Under the pieces are notes generated by a model. That model made no database searches, was not told the origin of the DNA, and saw nothing but the letters and a program-made list of their open reading frames with translations. Positions 35,670-44,974 of a DNA stretch of 64,000 bases are shown piece by piece. Positions within the stretch are counted from its first letter, which is position 1. The number at the start of each line of letters is the position of its first letter. Position numbers and translations under genes: made by a program. This stretch comes from Paraburkholderia sprentiae WSM5005 (GTDB taxonomy: Bacteria > Pseudomonadota > Gammaproteobacteria > Burkholderiales > Burkholderiaceae). Location of the stretch: NCBI RefSeq assembly GCF_001865575.2, contig NZ_CP017562.2:744001-808000 (forward strand). The letters run 5' to 3'.

Positions 35670-36759
35670 CGTGCTGATGTCTTCCGAGGCGACGAGCGAT
35701 ACCGGCATCGCATACGACGAGCCGGAAGCACGCATGCTCGAATGCATCGGCGTGCGCGACGAAGCGCCGGGCGTCAAGACCTTCCGCCTGCGCGATCCGC
35801 ATCCGGACGGCGCGCGCCGCTTCGCGCCGGGCCAGGCGATGCTGCTGACGCTATTTATCGAAGGTGTGCGCTTCGACCGCACCTTCTCGATCGCCTCGAC
35901 GCCGCTCGAACCCGATGGGCTCGAGCTGACGATCAAGGCGCAGTCCGACGGCGTGGTCACGCGCTGGCTGCATGAAACCTTCGCGCCGGGCATGCGCATC
36001 GACGCACGCTATCCGCTCGGGCGTTTCACGCTCGATGCCTCGGACGAAGCGCCGCACGCGCTCGTTTCGGCGGGCTCGGGTGCATCTCCGCTGATGTCGA
36101 TGTTGCGCACGCTCGCGCGTCGCGCGCCGGAAGCGGACATCGCGTGGCTGCACTGCGCGCGCGGCGTGCAGGACATTCTTTTCGCCGATGAACTCGCGGC
36201 GCTTCAGGCGCGCATGCCGAACCTGAAAGTGAGCGTGTGGCTGAGCGCGCCCACGCCCGGCTGGTTCGGCCTGCGAGGACGCATCTCGCGCGGCGCGCTC
36301 TGGGTGATGGTGCCGGACTTCGGACGACGCATCGTCTATTGCTGCGGCCCTGCCGGTTTCATGCAGGGTGTGAGGCAGATTCACGCGGCCGAGGGGGCGC
36401 GGCGCGCGGCGTTTCATATCGAGCATTTCGGTCCCGTGATCGAGACGATGGAACGCGAAGCCGCAGCGGCCGGCGCCCCTCGAACGGGGGAGCAACGCGA
36501 TGCCGTTCTTCATGCCACGCTGGCCGGCCGGCGCTTCGACGTGCGCACGGGCGAAACACTGCTCGTCGCGGCGGCGCGTCAGCAGATCGTGATTCCATGC
36601 GGCTGCGCGAGCGGCCTGTGCGGCACATGTAAAGTGCGCCACGTCTCGGGCGAAGTCGCGATGCAGCACGCGGGCGGTCTCTCTCCGGCCGAAGAAGCGC
36701 AAGGCTGGATTCTCGCGTGTTCGAGCCGTCCCTTGACCCATGTCGAAATCGCCTTCTGA
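35662..36759 (+). CDS. Flavin reductase with C-terminal [2Fe-2S] ferredoxin domain, GbcB-like
   Basis: This 365-residue electron-transfer partner of the Rieske oxygenase begins with an FAD/NAD-binding part (RTFSIASTPL for FAD, SAGSGASPLMSMLR for nucleotide, YCCGPAGFM near the end). A plant-type ferredoxin domain follows with CGCASGLCGTC and a final Cys in LACSSRP. The oxygenase is encoded just upstream with an 8-bp overlap. This two-gene pairing is the pattern known for glycine betaine (GbcAB) and proline betaine demethylation. Confidence 0.9.
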   Translation: MADVLMSSEATSDTGIAYDEPEARMLECIGVRDEAPGVKTFRLRDPHPDGARRFAPGQAMLLTLFIEGVRFDRTFSIASTPLEPDGLELTIKAQSDGVVTRWLHETFAPGMRIDARYPLGRFTLDASDEAPHALVSAGSGASPLMSMLRTLARRAPEADIAWLHCARGVQDILFADELAALQARMPNLKVSVWLSAPTPGWFGLRGRISRGALWVMVPDFGRRIVYCCGPAGFMQGVRQIHAAEGARRAAFHIEHFGPVIETMEREAAAAGAPRTGEQRDAVLHATLAGRRFDVRTGETLLVAAARQQIVIPCGCASGLCGTCKVRHVSGEVAMQHAGGLSPAEEAQGWILACSSRPLTHVEIAF

Positions 36760-36761
36760 CG

Positions 36762-38162
36762 ATGCATACGGCCCCGATGTTGCACGACGACGCCAGCTGC
36801 TTCACGCACGCGCTCTGCTTCGACATGCTTCCCGATGCCGTCGTGCGCGATGCGCAGCGCCGCATTCTCGACCTGCTCGGCATCGCGGCGGCGGGTACGT
36901 GTACGCGTCTGTCAGCGATCGCGCGCGAGCACGCGCTCGATTGCTTCGCGGCGGGCCGGACCCCGGCGCGCATGCTGCTCGACGGACGCATCGTCAGCGC
37001 GGCGGGCGCGGCCTTCGCGGGCGCGACGACCATCGACAGCTTCGACGGCCATGACGGCCACGCACTCACCAAGGGGCATGCGGGCGTCACCGTATTGCCG
37101 GCCCTGCTCGCGATGACGGAGCGCGCGCCCGGCATGAGCGGGCGCGAATTCATCGTGCAGACGGTGCTGGGCTATGAAATCGGCACGCGCGCGGGCATCG
37201 CGCTGCATGCGACGAGCCGCGAATATCACACTTCGGGCGCGTGGAATGCGCTCGCCGCTGCCGCCATTGCGAGCCGCGCGCTGCGTTTCGACGTGTCGGC
37301 GACGCGCCACGCGCTCGGTATCGCGGAATATCATGGCCCGCGTTCGGACATGATGCGCTGCATCGATCATCCGACCATGCTCAAGGACGGCTCGGGCTGG
37401 GGCGCACTCGCGGGCATCAGCGCCGCGCTGCTCGCCTCGCGCGGCTACACCGGCGCACCCGCGACGACCGCCGAGCGCGACGCGCCTGCCTGCTGGGCCG
37501 ATCTCGGCGAACGCTGGCTGATTCTCGAGCACTATGTGAAGCCGTATCCGGTGTGCCGCTGGGCCCATCCGGCGATCGCTGCCGTACTGGCGGTGCGCGC
37601 GCGGAACGGCTTCGATGCGCGGGTCATCGAACGCGTCGAAGTCGAGACGTTCCACGAGGCAACGCGCCTGTGGTCCGCGCTGCCCCGCACAACGGAGGAA
37701 GCGCAGTACGGCGTGCTGTTTCCAGTCGCGGCTGCGCTGCTGCATGGCCGTGTCGATGCCGGCACCATAGGCGATGCGGGCCTTGCCGATCCCGCCGTGC
37801 GTGCGCTGATGCCGCGCCTCATCGCGAAAGAACACGCCGGGTTCAGCGCCGCATTTCCGGCCGAGCGCTGGGCGCGCGTGACGGTCGAACTGCGCGATGG
37901 CCGCCGCTTCGACTCCGGCGCGATGCAGGCGAGCGGCGACCATGCGCGCCCGATGACGCCCGACGCCGAGCGCGAAAAATTCCGCGAACTGACGGGCGCG
38001 CGCTTCGGTGCAAGGTTCGCGCGGGAAGTCGAAAACGCCGTTGATGCGCTCGCGGAGCCGTACGCAAGCGCCAGCGCCTTGTGCGAGCTCGTGCTGAACG
38101 CGCCGCCCGTCGTCGAGGACCCAGCCTTGCCGTATACGCGGCCCGTCGCGTCGCAAGCATGA
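36762..38162 (+). CDS. MmgE/PrpD-family protein
   Basis: This 466-residue protein belongs to the family that includes 2-methylcitrate dehydratase, cis-aconitate decarboxylase and iminodisuccinate epimerase. Visible hallmarks are RRILDLLGIAAAGTCTRLSA, FAGATTIDSFDGHDGHALTKGH, HTSGAWNALAAAAIA and VKPYPVCRWAHPAI. It starts 2 bp after the reductase gene. In this context it could epimerise, dehydrate or decarboxylate the demethylated acid; the sequence does not decide which. It is unusual beside a betaine demethylase. Confidence 0.85.
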   Translation: MHTAPMLHDDASCFTHALCFDMLPDAVVRDAQRRILDLLGIAAAGTCTRLSAIAREHALDCFAAGRTPARMLLDGRIVSAAGAAFAGATTIDSFDGHDGHALTKGHAGVTVLPALLAMTERAPGMSGREFIVQTVLGYEIGTRAGIALHATSREYHTSGAWNALAAAAIASRALRFDVSATRHALGIAEYHGPRSDMMRCIDHPTMLKDGSGWGALAGISAALLASRGYTGAPATTAERDAPACWADLGERWLILEHYVKPYPVCRWAHPAIAAVLAVRARNGFDARVIERVEVETFHEATRLWSALPRTTEEAQYGVLFPVAAALLHGRVDAGTIGDAGLADPAVRALMPRLIAKEHAGFSAAFPAERWARVTVELRDGRRFDSGAMQASGDHARPMTPDAEREKFRELTGARFGARFAREVENAVDALAEPYASASALCELVLNAPPVVEDPALPYTRPVASQA

Positions 38163-38193
38163 ACATTCCGATCAGCCAACCAAACAGCGAGTG

Positions 38194-39852
38194 ATGCCAG
38201 TGGATACCGACGCTCTCTCAACTCCGTTCTACGATCCCGCGTCCGTGGCGGGCAAGGCGCCGCCCATCGGCGAATCGACCGATCTCTTGATCGTGGGCGC
38301 GGGGCCGGCCGGCATCGCGGCAGCGCTCGAAGCGGCCGGACGCGCCATCCGGGTCACGCTCGTCGATGAGAACCCGGTGCCGATCGAAACCATGGCCGAG
38401 GACGTGCCGCTGCACTTCGGCAGCCGCATGGGCGCGGCGGCGGGCAACGCGAACGCGATGCTCGAAACGATGCTCGAAGCCCGTCCCGAACTGGGCGATG
38501 CGCTTGAAGCGGGCATCGACGTGAAGCTCGGTACGGCAGTGTGGGGACTGTTTCCGCACGGTCCGGCGAGCGCGTGGATCGACACGCATGTGGCCGGTCT
38601 CGCGGACGCTGAACACACATGGCTGCTGCAGTTTCGCCAAGTGATCGTCGCGGCGGGACGGCGCGACATGGGGCTGGCATTCGACGGCTGGCAGCGGCCC
38701 GGCGTGATGGGCGCGAGCGCCGCATGGCGGCTCGCCATGCTGTACGGCACACTCGATGCGCGGCGCGCGGTGCTCGTCGGCAGCGACACGGATGCATTGA
38801 ACGTGGCCGTCGACCTGATGTCGCGCGGCGTGCGGATCGTCGCGGTGATCGAACAGGCCGGGCAAATCGTCGGCGATGCGGCGCTCGCAGCGCGGCTCGA
38901 AGCGAGCGGCGCGCGGTTGCTCACGCGCCATGTCGTGCGGCATGCGCATGGCGACGCTTATGGGGTGAGGTCGATCACGGTAACGTCGATCGCGGCGGCG
39001 ACCCCCGATGGCGCGCCGACGACGTTCGGTTGCGACACCGTGTTGCTCGGCATCGCCGCGCTGCCCTCGATCGAACTGCTCGAAGCGGCAGGCTGCGCGA
39101 CCGCCTTCGATGCCGCGCGCGGCGGCCACGTCGCCCGCGTCGACGCGATGCAGCGCACCTCGTTGCCGTTTGCATACGCGGCGGGCGACTGCGCAGGCGT
39201 CTGGGCGGCGAAGAGCCGCGATGAAGCGATCGCGCGTGACGAGGGCCGTCGCGCGGCGCTCACGGCACTGTCGACTTTCAAGGAAGCGCCATCCCGCGCC
39301 GATGCGCCGCCCGCGAGGCAACCTGAAGCGCCCGCGCACGACATCGCCCGATCTCGCGTCGACTGGGTGCGCGCGAGCGTCGTCGGGGCGGCGGGCGAGC
39401 CGTTCGTGTGCCAGTGCGAGGAAGTCACCGCGCGCGAGATCCTCGACGTCCGACCGCCGCGCTATCTCAACTGGCAGCCCGCCGGTGCGCGGCACGACAC
39501 CCGCGGCGTCGCCGGACTCGCACGCAGCGGACCGCCGAATCCCGATGCGGTGAAGCGCCTCACGCGCGCCTGCATGGGCCCGTGCCAAGGCCGCCGATGC
39601 CGCGAACAGGTCGCCGCGCTGCTCGCGATCGGCTACGGTTGCGCGCTGCCGCAGATTCCGCTCGCGACCTTCCGCGCACCGGTTCGTCCGCTCGCGCTCG
39701 GGCAGCTTGCCGCGGTTGCCGAAGCTCCCGCGACCGGCGCGCACTGGGACAGCTGGTTCGGCATGGCGTCGCAATGGGTGCCGTTCTGGCGCGTTGATCC
39801 TTTCCATCGCGCAAGCACGCGCCAGCAGGGCGAGCCGGTCGCGAGCGAATGA
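38194..39852 (+). CDS. FAD-dependent dehydrogenase alpha-type subunit with BFD-like [2Fe-2S] domain (OoxA/HcnB-like)
   Basis: The protein has 552 residues. The FAD site DLLIVGAGPAGIAAALEA starts at about residue 30, a second nucleotide site lies in the middle (RRAVLVGSDTDALNVAVDLM), and YAAGDCAGVWAAK is the FAD-pyrophosphate motif. The C-terminus has FVCQCEEVTAREIL and ACMGPCQGRRC, the four cysteines of a BFD-type iron-sulfur domain. Such subunits pair with a DAO-type beta subunit to oxidise secondary amines such as D-hydroxyproline or octopine. The separate small ferredoxin subunit often found was not seen. The ATG at 38194 was chosen over an adjoining GTG. Confidence 0.85.
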   Translation: MPVDTDALSTPFYDPASVAGKAPPIGESTDLLIVGAGPAGIAAALEAAGRAIRVTLVDENPVPIETMAEDVPLHFGSRMGAAAGNANAMLETMLEARPELGDALEAGIDVKLGTAVWGLFPHGPASAWIDTHVAGLADAEHTWLLQFRQVIVAAGRRDMGLAFDGWQRPGVMGASAAWRLAMLYGTLDARRAVLVGSDTDALNVAVDLMSRGVRIVAVIEQAGQIVGDAALAARLEASGARLLTRHVVRHAHGDAYGVRSITVTSIAAATPDGAPTTFGCDTVLLGIAALPSIELLEAAGCATAFDAARGGHVARVDAMQRTSLPFAYAAGDCAGVWAAKSRDEAIARDEGRRAALTALSTFKEAPSRADAPPARQPEAPAHDIARSRVDWVRASVVGAAGEPFVCQCEEVTAREILDVRPPRYLNWQPAGARHDTRGVAGLARSGPPNPDAVKRLTRACMGPCQGRRCREQVAALLAIGYGCALPQIPLATFRAPVRPLALGQLAAVAEAPATGAHWDSWFGMASQWVPFWRVDPFHRASTRQQGEPVASE

Positions 39853-39907
39853 GAATGACGCAGGCACCGACGGTCTCACTCAACACGAATCTTCCGGACG
39901 GACTCGC

Positions 39908-41110
39908 ATGAACGCAGACACTCACAAGGACAACGGCACACCCAAGGGCGCTTCGGTCGTCATCGTTGGCGGCGGCGTGACGGGGTTGTCGGCGGGCTGG
40001 TGGCTCGCGCGCGAGGGCATCGACGTGCTGGTGCTCGAAGCGGGATTGATCGGCTGGGGTGCCTCGGGCCGCAACGGCGGCGGATGCTCGCATCATCACA
40101 GCCCGCTCTTTCTCGAAGAGCAGCGCCTCTGGCCGATGATGGACGAACTGCTCGGCTATCCGACCGAGTTTCGCGCGCAACGCGTTCGCATCGCGCTCGA
40201 TGAGAACCAACTCACGTTGTACCGGCGCGCGTTGGAAAACGGCGAGCATCATGGCCTGCGCTCCGACGTGCTCGATGCAAAACAGGTGCGCGAGCTCGTG
40301 CCGCTCGCCGGCGACAACGTGTATGCGGGCTACTTCTATCACTTCGGCGGGCACGCGAACCCGCATCGCACGTTGCAGGCATATGCCTGGGCGCTGGAGG
40401 ATCGCGGGGGGCGCATCCTCCAGCACACGCCGGTGACGGACTTCGTCCGGCAAGGCGGACGCGTTAGCGCGGTGAAGACGCCCGATGGCGATTTCGCCTG
40501 CGATCATCTCGTGATCGCGGCCGGGCCGCATACCGGTGTGCTCGCGGCTCAGCTAGGGATCGATGTGCCGCTCGCTGCCGCGCGCGCTGAGATGATCGTC
40601 ACCGAGCCGCTTGCGCCAATGGCGATCGGCGGCGTGGACGGCAATGGCCTGTACGGGCGGCAGACGCTGCGCGGCAATCTCGCCTATGGCGGCGGTCCGC
40701 ACGAATGGATTGGGCTGGACGATGTGCTGAAAGTGCGTCCGCATTCGACACCGCTTCAATGCAGCATCGCCGCGCGGCTGGCCGCGCTGCTGCCGAAGGC
40801 CGCGCATGCGAAAGTCATCCGCAGCTGGGCTGGGTACATCGAGAACACGCCGGACGGACGGCCCGTGATCGATCGTCCGGATGCGCACGGCAACGTGACG
40901 GTCGCGACGCTGTCGAGCGTGGGCTTCGGCCTGTCGCCAGCGAGCGGCCACGCGATCCGCGATCTGGTGGTGGACGGGCGCTGCGGCTTCGCGGATCTGT
41001 CGTCGCTCACGCTTGGCCGCTTCGCGCAGCTCGAGCCGGACTGGCGCGAGCTCCAGGGCTGGCTACCATTGCCGCTGCGCGCGCCGGCGCCGGTGCTGGA
41101 GGCGGCCTAG
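39908..41110 (+). CDS. DAO-family FAD-dependent amine oxidoreductase (beta-type subunit)
   Basis: The protein has 400 residues. FAD binding is by VVIVGGGVTGLSAGWWLA and VLVLEAGLIGWGASGRNGGG, and the C-terminal YIENTPDGRPVIDRP plus SSVGFGLSPASGHAIRDLV is typical of DAO, sarcosine and glycine oxidases. No covalent-FAD cysteine was apparent. It lies 55 bp after the alpha-type gene and likely forms the amine-oxidising part of a heteromeric dehydrogenase. The substrate should be an N-methyl amino acid from the Rieske step, which is inference. Confidence 0.87.
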   Translation: MNADTHKDNGTPKGASVVIVGGGVTGLSAGWWLAREGIDVLVLEAGLIGWGASGRNGGGCSHHHSPLFLEEQRLWPMMDELLGYPTEFRAQRVRIALDENQLTLYRRALENGEHHGLRSDVLDAKQVRELVPLAGDNVYAGYFYHFGGHANPHRTLQAYAWALEDRGGRILQHTPVTDFVRQGGRVSAVKTPDGDFACDHLVIAAGPHTGVLAAQLGIDVPLAAARAEMIVTEPLAPMAIGGVDGNGLYGRQTLRGNLAYGGGPHEWIGLDDVLKVRPHSTPLQCSIAARLAALLPKAAHAKVIRSWAGYIENTPDGRPVIDRPDAHGNVTVATLSSVGFGLSPASGHAIRDLVVDGRCGFADLSSLTLGRFAQLEPDWRELQGWLPLPLRAPAPVLEAA

Positions 41111-41197
41111 ATGCATCTTGCGCATGCGAGTGCCTGCAAGAAAGTTAGCGGCGGCCGATGCGCGTAAAGGATGCGCTGACAGCGGGCGTCGGGCCGA

Positions 41198-42241
41198 TCA
41201 CGACCGCGGCTGTGCCGCCCTCATCTCCGTTGGGCTGATCCCGTAGGCGCGACGCACCCAGCGCGCCAGATGCGAAGGCGACGCGAAGCCTGTTGCCACC
41301 GCGACATCCGCGACCGGCACGCTCGAATACGTGAGCAGCTCTCGCGCGCGCTCCAGCCGCAACTGCACGTAATAGCGCGCGGGCGTCGCGTTCAGATGGC
41401 GCAGGAATAGCCGCTCCATCTGCCGCGACGTCATGCCGATGGCCGAGCCGATATCGTTGATCTGCAGGGGCGTCTCGACATGCGCGCGCATCATCTCGAT
41501 GGCCCGGCGGATGCCGCGCGGCAGGCTCGCGTGATTCTGGTCGCGCCAGCCGCGCTGGCTGTCGGCCGTGTCACGAATGCGCTCGTGATGGAACTGGTTC
41601 GCCACGCGCACCGCGAGATCGCTGCCGTGCTGCGTCTTGATCAGATGCAGCATCAGATCCATCGACGCGATGCCGCCCGAGCATGTCATGCGGTCACGGT
41701 CGATTTCGTAGAGCTTACTGCTGCATAGCAGATCCGGAAACGCCTCGGTGAAAGCCGGCAGATTCTCCCAGTGAATCGTGCACTGATAGCCATCGAGCAG
41801 GCCCGCTAGCGCAAGCAGATAGGTGCCGGTCGAAAGCGAGCCGATGACCGAATTCGTGCGTGCCGCGCGTCGCAAGGCAGCGACGAATACCGGTTCGAGC
41901 GCGGGCGCAAGACGCAGGCCGCCGCAGACGAACACGTAATCCGCCTCGGCCAGCACGGTATCGAATTTGCGCGCAGTGAGCGCGATTCCGTTCGACGAAA
42001 CCACCGGGTCGCCATCCAGGCTCGCGAGCGTCCAGGCGTACAACGTTTCGCCCGCAAGGCGGTTGGCCGAGCGCAACGGCTCGATCGCCGACGAGAGGCT
42101 CATCATCGACAAGCCATCGGCCAGCAGGAACACGAACTGGCAAGGCGCGGCGGCGGACGAAGAAACGGTATTGAGCAAACGCGCGGCGTCGGTTGAATGA
42201 TTCGAACCTTCGCATCCGCGAAGGCGCCCTGAGCAAAGCAT
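41198..42241 (-). CDS. GlxA-type AraC regulator with GATase1/DJ-1-like domain
   Basis: The protein has 347 residues. An N-terminal DJ-1/PfpI-like domain (FVFLLADGLSMMSLSSAIEP, YVFVCGGLRLAPALEPVF) is joined to a C-terminal AraC domain (PLQINDIGSAIGMTSRQMER and VPVADVAVATGFASPSHLAR). Relatives such as GbdR and CdhR sense glycine betaine or carnitine and activate their catabolic genes. It is convergent with the catabolic island and is its likely activator. The ATG at 42241 is a reasonable start, but its ribosome site is weak. Confidence 0.87.
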   Translation of the reverse strand: MLCSGRLRGCEGSNHSTDAARLLNTVSSSAAAPCQFVFLLADGLSMMSLSSAIEPLRSANRLAGETLYAWTLASLDGDPVVSSNGIALTARKFDTVLAEADYVFVCGGLRLAPALEPVFVAALRRAARTNSVIGSLSTGTYLLALAGLLDGYQCTIHWENLPAFTEAFPDLLCSSKLYEIDRDRMTCSGGIASMDLMLHLIKTQHGSDLAVRVANQFHHERIRDTADSQRGWRDQNHASLPRGIRRAIEMMRAHVETPLQINDIGSAIGMTSRQMERLFLRHLNATPARYYVQLRLERARELLTYSSVPVADVAVATGFASPSHLARWVRRAYGISPTEMRAAQPRS

Positions 42242-42253
42242 GTGACCGCTATT

Positions 42254-42448
42254 ATGGCCGTTAAAAAAACGTATGGAAACGAGCAGACGCAGTGGTATTC
42301 GCACGCGCAGTAGAAGACGCTGTTCGTGGGCAACGGCGGCAAGCCGGCCCCGTTTGTCGACGGCGTGCAGAAACTGAGCGACATGCTCGTCGATCTCAAG
42401 CAGATCGACGAGTCCGAGGTCATGAGGGGCCTGGAAGGCACGGGCTGA
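42254..42448 (+). pseudogene. C-terminal remnant of a probable solute-binding protein
   Basis: One frame reads MAVKKTYGNEQTQWYSHAQ, an in-frame TAG at 42311, then LFVGNGGKPAPFVDGVQKLS and DMLVDLKQIDESEVMRGLEG before TGA. The tail resembles the end of aliphatic-sulfonate/taurine-type ABC binding proteins. The identification is weak; that it is a broken protein-coding relic is clearer. The rest of the space to 42685 shows nothing besides a small non-terminator hairpin at 42589-42604. Confidence 0.4.
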
Positions 42449-42685
42449 CATTCATCGCGGGTGCACCGATGCTTCTGCTATCCATCGCTTTCGCTTACTA
42501 CTGGTTGCAGGTCGTCTGCTATTGCGCTTCGAGCGCCTCAGCCTCTTCACTATGCGTTCAAGACACTCGCCCACACGATGATCGACCTGCGGCACTACTG
42601 CCGCACCTGATCGAGCGGCGTCGCTTAGGTTTTCAGTTCCGGCGCAGTGCGTCGTGATCCAGCTCACGCGTACACCCTTGAGACA

Positions 42686-43336
42686 TCATGACGGCTCGCG
42701 CTTTCCCGCTTTCCCGAAAGCTCGTAAAAATATGTCCGTGCCCCGGCGTGTCCGCTCCTTAATTTCCCTATCGGTTGCCCGCTGCACAACTCCGAACAGG
42801 ATGCGCGCGTGCAGATCACCTGCCCACAGGCTCACCAGGTCGTGTGCCGCCAGCTCCGGCGAGTCGACGATCAGTTCATTGCGCGCCGCGGCCTCGCTGA
42901 TGATACCGGCCAGTACCGCCACAGTCCGTCCCGGCCCTGCATTGTAAAAGCGTGTTCTTAGCGGCAGGTCTTGGCGCCCGGTCGGCAGCGCGTGCGCCAT
43001 GCCAGCAACATGGACATCGACGATGATCTTCAGGAATGCGGCGCCGATTGCAGACAGCCGTTCCCGTAAGGGTAAATCTTCGGAACTCGCGGGCGGCAGT
43101 GCCAGGAGCATCCGCTCCGAAACGTCACTCACGACGGCCTCGAATAACGCTTCCTTGTCCGAGAAATGGCTATAGACCGTCATCTTTGACACCCCCGCCT
43201 CTGCGGCGACGGCCTCCATGGTCACGGTGTCGTAGCGCTGCCCGGAGAACAGCCTCGTTGCCGCTTCCACAATGGACGTGTGCTTGGCGGCATCTTTCGG
43301 CCGACCGACGCGGCTCTCTGGCGAACTTTTCCGCAC
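42686..43336 (-). CDS. TetR-family repressor of the adjacent RND efflux operon
   Basis: The protein has 216 residues. The N-terminal helix-turn-helix (HTSIVEAATRLFSGQRYDTV, MEAVAAEAGVSKMTVYSHFS) is of the AcrR type; the C-terminal domain should bind the efflux substrate. It starts with GTG at 43336, eight bases after AGGAGG. It diverges from an RND operon 75 bp away, the usual arrangement for local repression. A near copy of this gene lies at 55685-56338. Confidence 0.9.
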   Translation of the reverse strand: MRKSSPESRVGRPKDAAKHTSIVEAATRLFSGQRYDTVTMEAVAAEAGVSKMTVYSHFSDKEALFEAVVSDVSERMLLALPPASSEDLPLRERLSAIGAAFLKIIVDVHVAGMAHALPTGRQDLPLRTRFYNAGPGRTVAVLAGIISEAAARNELIVDSPELAAHDLVSLWAGDLHARILFGVVQRATDREIKERTRRGTDIFLRAFGKAGKREPS

Positions 43337-43411
43337 TAATAATTCCTCCTTGCAATTTCTGTACTTTATAGTCTAGCATATCGGTTGCTGTACTAATGGG
43401 TATAGAAACAC
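43337..43411. promoter_or_regulatory. Divergent promoter/operator between TetR gene and RND operon
   Basis: This 75-bp AT-rich spacer carries CTGTACT twice, at 43359-43365 and 43388-43394, 29 bp apart. The same layout (one TGTACT further diverged) is kept in the duplicate at 56339-56414, although the bases between differ. Conservation of these boxes suggests the repressor site. No firm -35/-10 pair was assigned. Confidence 0.45.
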
Positions 43412-44971
43412 ATGCGCACGTCAAAGACTAGCAAAAACATTCATGCGAAGCACAACGGCCGCTTATCGATAGCGCAGGGGCGAGCCGCTCCGCTTGCGTC
43501 TCTGTCATTGGCCGCACTTCTGGCCGTCGAAACTATGCTCGCGGGTTGCACGGTCGGACCGAATTATGTCGCTCCGCCAGCGCCCAATGTGTCGAGGTTT
43601 ACGGAGAAGCCAGTTCCCGCGCGCACTGTTTCCGCCGACACGACCGCGGGCACCGCGCAGACCCTCGCCGAGGGGCGCGACATTCAGGGTGACTGGTGGG
43701 CGCTGTTCCATTCGCCGCAGATCAACGCGCTGGTCGAGCGCGCGCTCAAGGCCAATCCCACGCTTGCCGCCGCTCAGGCGACGTTGCGCGAGGCGCGCGA
43801 GAACACGCGTGCGGAGCAGGGCAGTTTTTTCCCGCAAATCAGCGCGAGCACATCGGCCGAGCGCGAGCGCACCATGCTGGTGAGCCCGGTGCCGCAGACA
43901 TACAGCCTCATAAGCGGATCGCTCAGCGTGTCGTACACGCTCGATGCATTCGGCGGCGTTCGTCGGCAAGTCGAGCAACTGAACGCCCAGGCTGAGTATC
44001 AGCGCTACGAACTGGAGGCGACCGAACTGACGCTGATCGCGAACGTCGTCAATGCGGCCATCAACGAGGCTTCGTTGCAGGCGCAGATTGACACGACACA
44101 CGAGATCATCCGTGCGTATGCTGCCGCGCTCGACGTTACGCGCCACCGCTTCGAGGCCGGCGGCGTAAGCCAGGTGGACGTGCTGCAGCAGCAATCGCTG
44201 CTGGATGCGCAGATCGCCACGCTGCCCGGTTTGCAGAAGCAGCTCGAGCAGCAGCGCAATCAACTCGCGGTGTACCTGGGCGGCCTGCCGACCGACTACA
44301 CCGGGTCTACGCTGGATCTCGCCAGCCTCGTGCTGCCGGAGGAACTGCCGGTGTCGCTGCCGTCGAGTCTGGTTGCGCAGCGCCCCGACATCCAGGCGTA
44401 CGGCGCCTTGCTGCATTCGGCGACGGCGAACGTCGGCATCGCGGTGGCAAACATGTTGCCGCAGATTTCGCTGACCGGCAGTTATGGACGCGAAGGCAGC
44501 AGCTACTCAAACCTTTTCAACCCCGCAGGCATTGTGTGGAGCCTCGCGGGTAGCCTCACCCAGCCGGTCTTCGAGGGCGGCACACTCAAGGCGAAGAAGC
44601 GCGCCGCCGATGCTGCGGTCGATGTCGCCGCCGCCCAGTACAGCAGCACGGTCAACTCGGCGTTTCAGGACGTGGCCAATGCGCTCGTCGCCATTCATCG
44701 GGATGCCGAAACGCTTGCTGCGAACCTCGAGACGCAGAAAACGGCTGCTGCGAGCCTCAGGGTCGCTCAGGCGCAATACCACGCGGGCGGCGGGACTTAC
44801 CTCAATGTGCTGAGCGCCGAGCAATCCGATCAGAGCGCGCGCCTCAACCTGATTTCCTCTCAAGCCACTCGCTACACCGATACGGTCGCGCTCTTCCAGG
44901 CGCTGGGCGGTGGCTGGTGGCATCGAAGCGATGTCGATCCCAAAGTTGCGCAATGTTGCGGAGCATTCTAA
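43412..44971 (+). CDS. RND efflux outer-membrane lipoprotein (OprM/NodT family)
   Basis: The protein has 519 residues. The leader ends in the lipobox LAGC at about residue 46, followed by TVGPNYVAPPAP, the standard OprM start. Both efflux repeats are present, with VSYTLDAFGGVRRQVEQL and GIVWSLAGSLTQPVFEGG. It forms the outer-membrane exit channel for the next two genes. The ATG at 43412 lacks a clear ribosome site, so a later start is possible, but the same ATG and first six codons are conserved in the remnant at 56415. Confidence 0.88.
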   Translation: MRTSKTSKNIHAKHNGRLSIAQGRAAPLASLSLAALLAVETMLAGCTVGPNYVAPPAPNVSRFTEKPVPARTVSADTTAGTAQTLAEGRDIQGDWWALFHSPQINALVERALKANPTLAAAQATLREARENTRAEQGSFFPQISASTSAERERTMLVSPVPQTYSLISGSLSVSYTLDAFGGVRRQVEQLNAQAEYQRYELEATELTLIANVVNAAINEASLQAQIDTTHEIIRAYAAALDVTRHRFEAGGVSQVDVLQQQSLLDAQIATLPGLQKQLEQQRNQLAVYLGGLPTDYTGSTLDLASLVLPEELPVSLPSSLVAQRPDIQAYGALLHSATANVGIAVANMLPQISLTGSYGREGSSYSNLFNPAGIVWSLAGSLTQPVFEGGTLKAKKRAADAAVDVAAAQYSSTVNSAFQDVANALVAIHRDAETLAANLETQKTAAASLRVAQAQYHAGGGTYLNVLSAEQSDQSARLNLISSQATRYTDTVALFQALGGGWWHRSDVDPKVAQCCGAF

Positions 44972-44974
44972 ATC

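Noticed and set aside
42589..42604. GCGGCA-CTAC-TGCCGC hairpin
   Set aside because: Perfect stem but no T run follows and no gene ends nearby, so not called a terminator.
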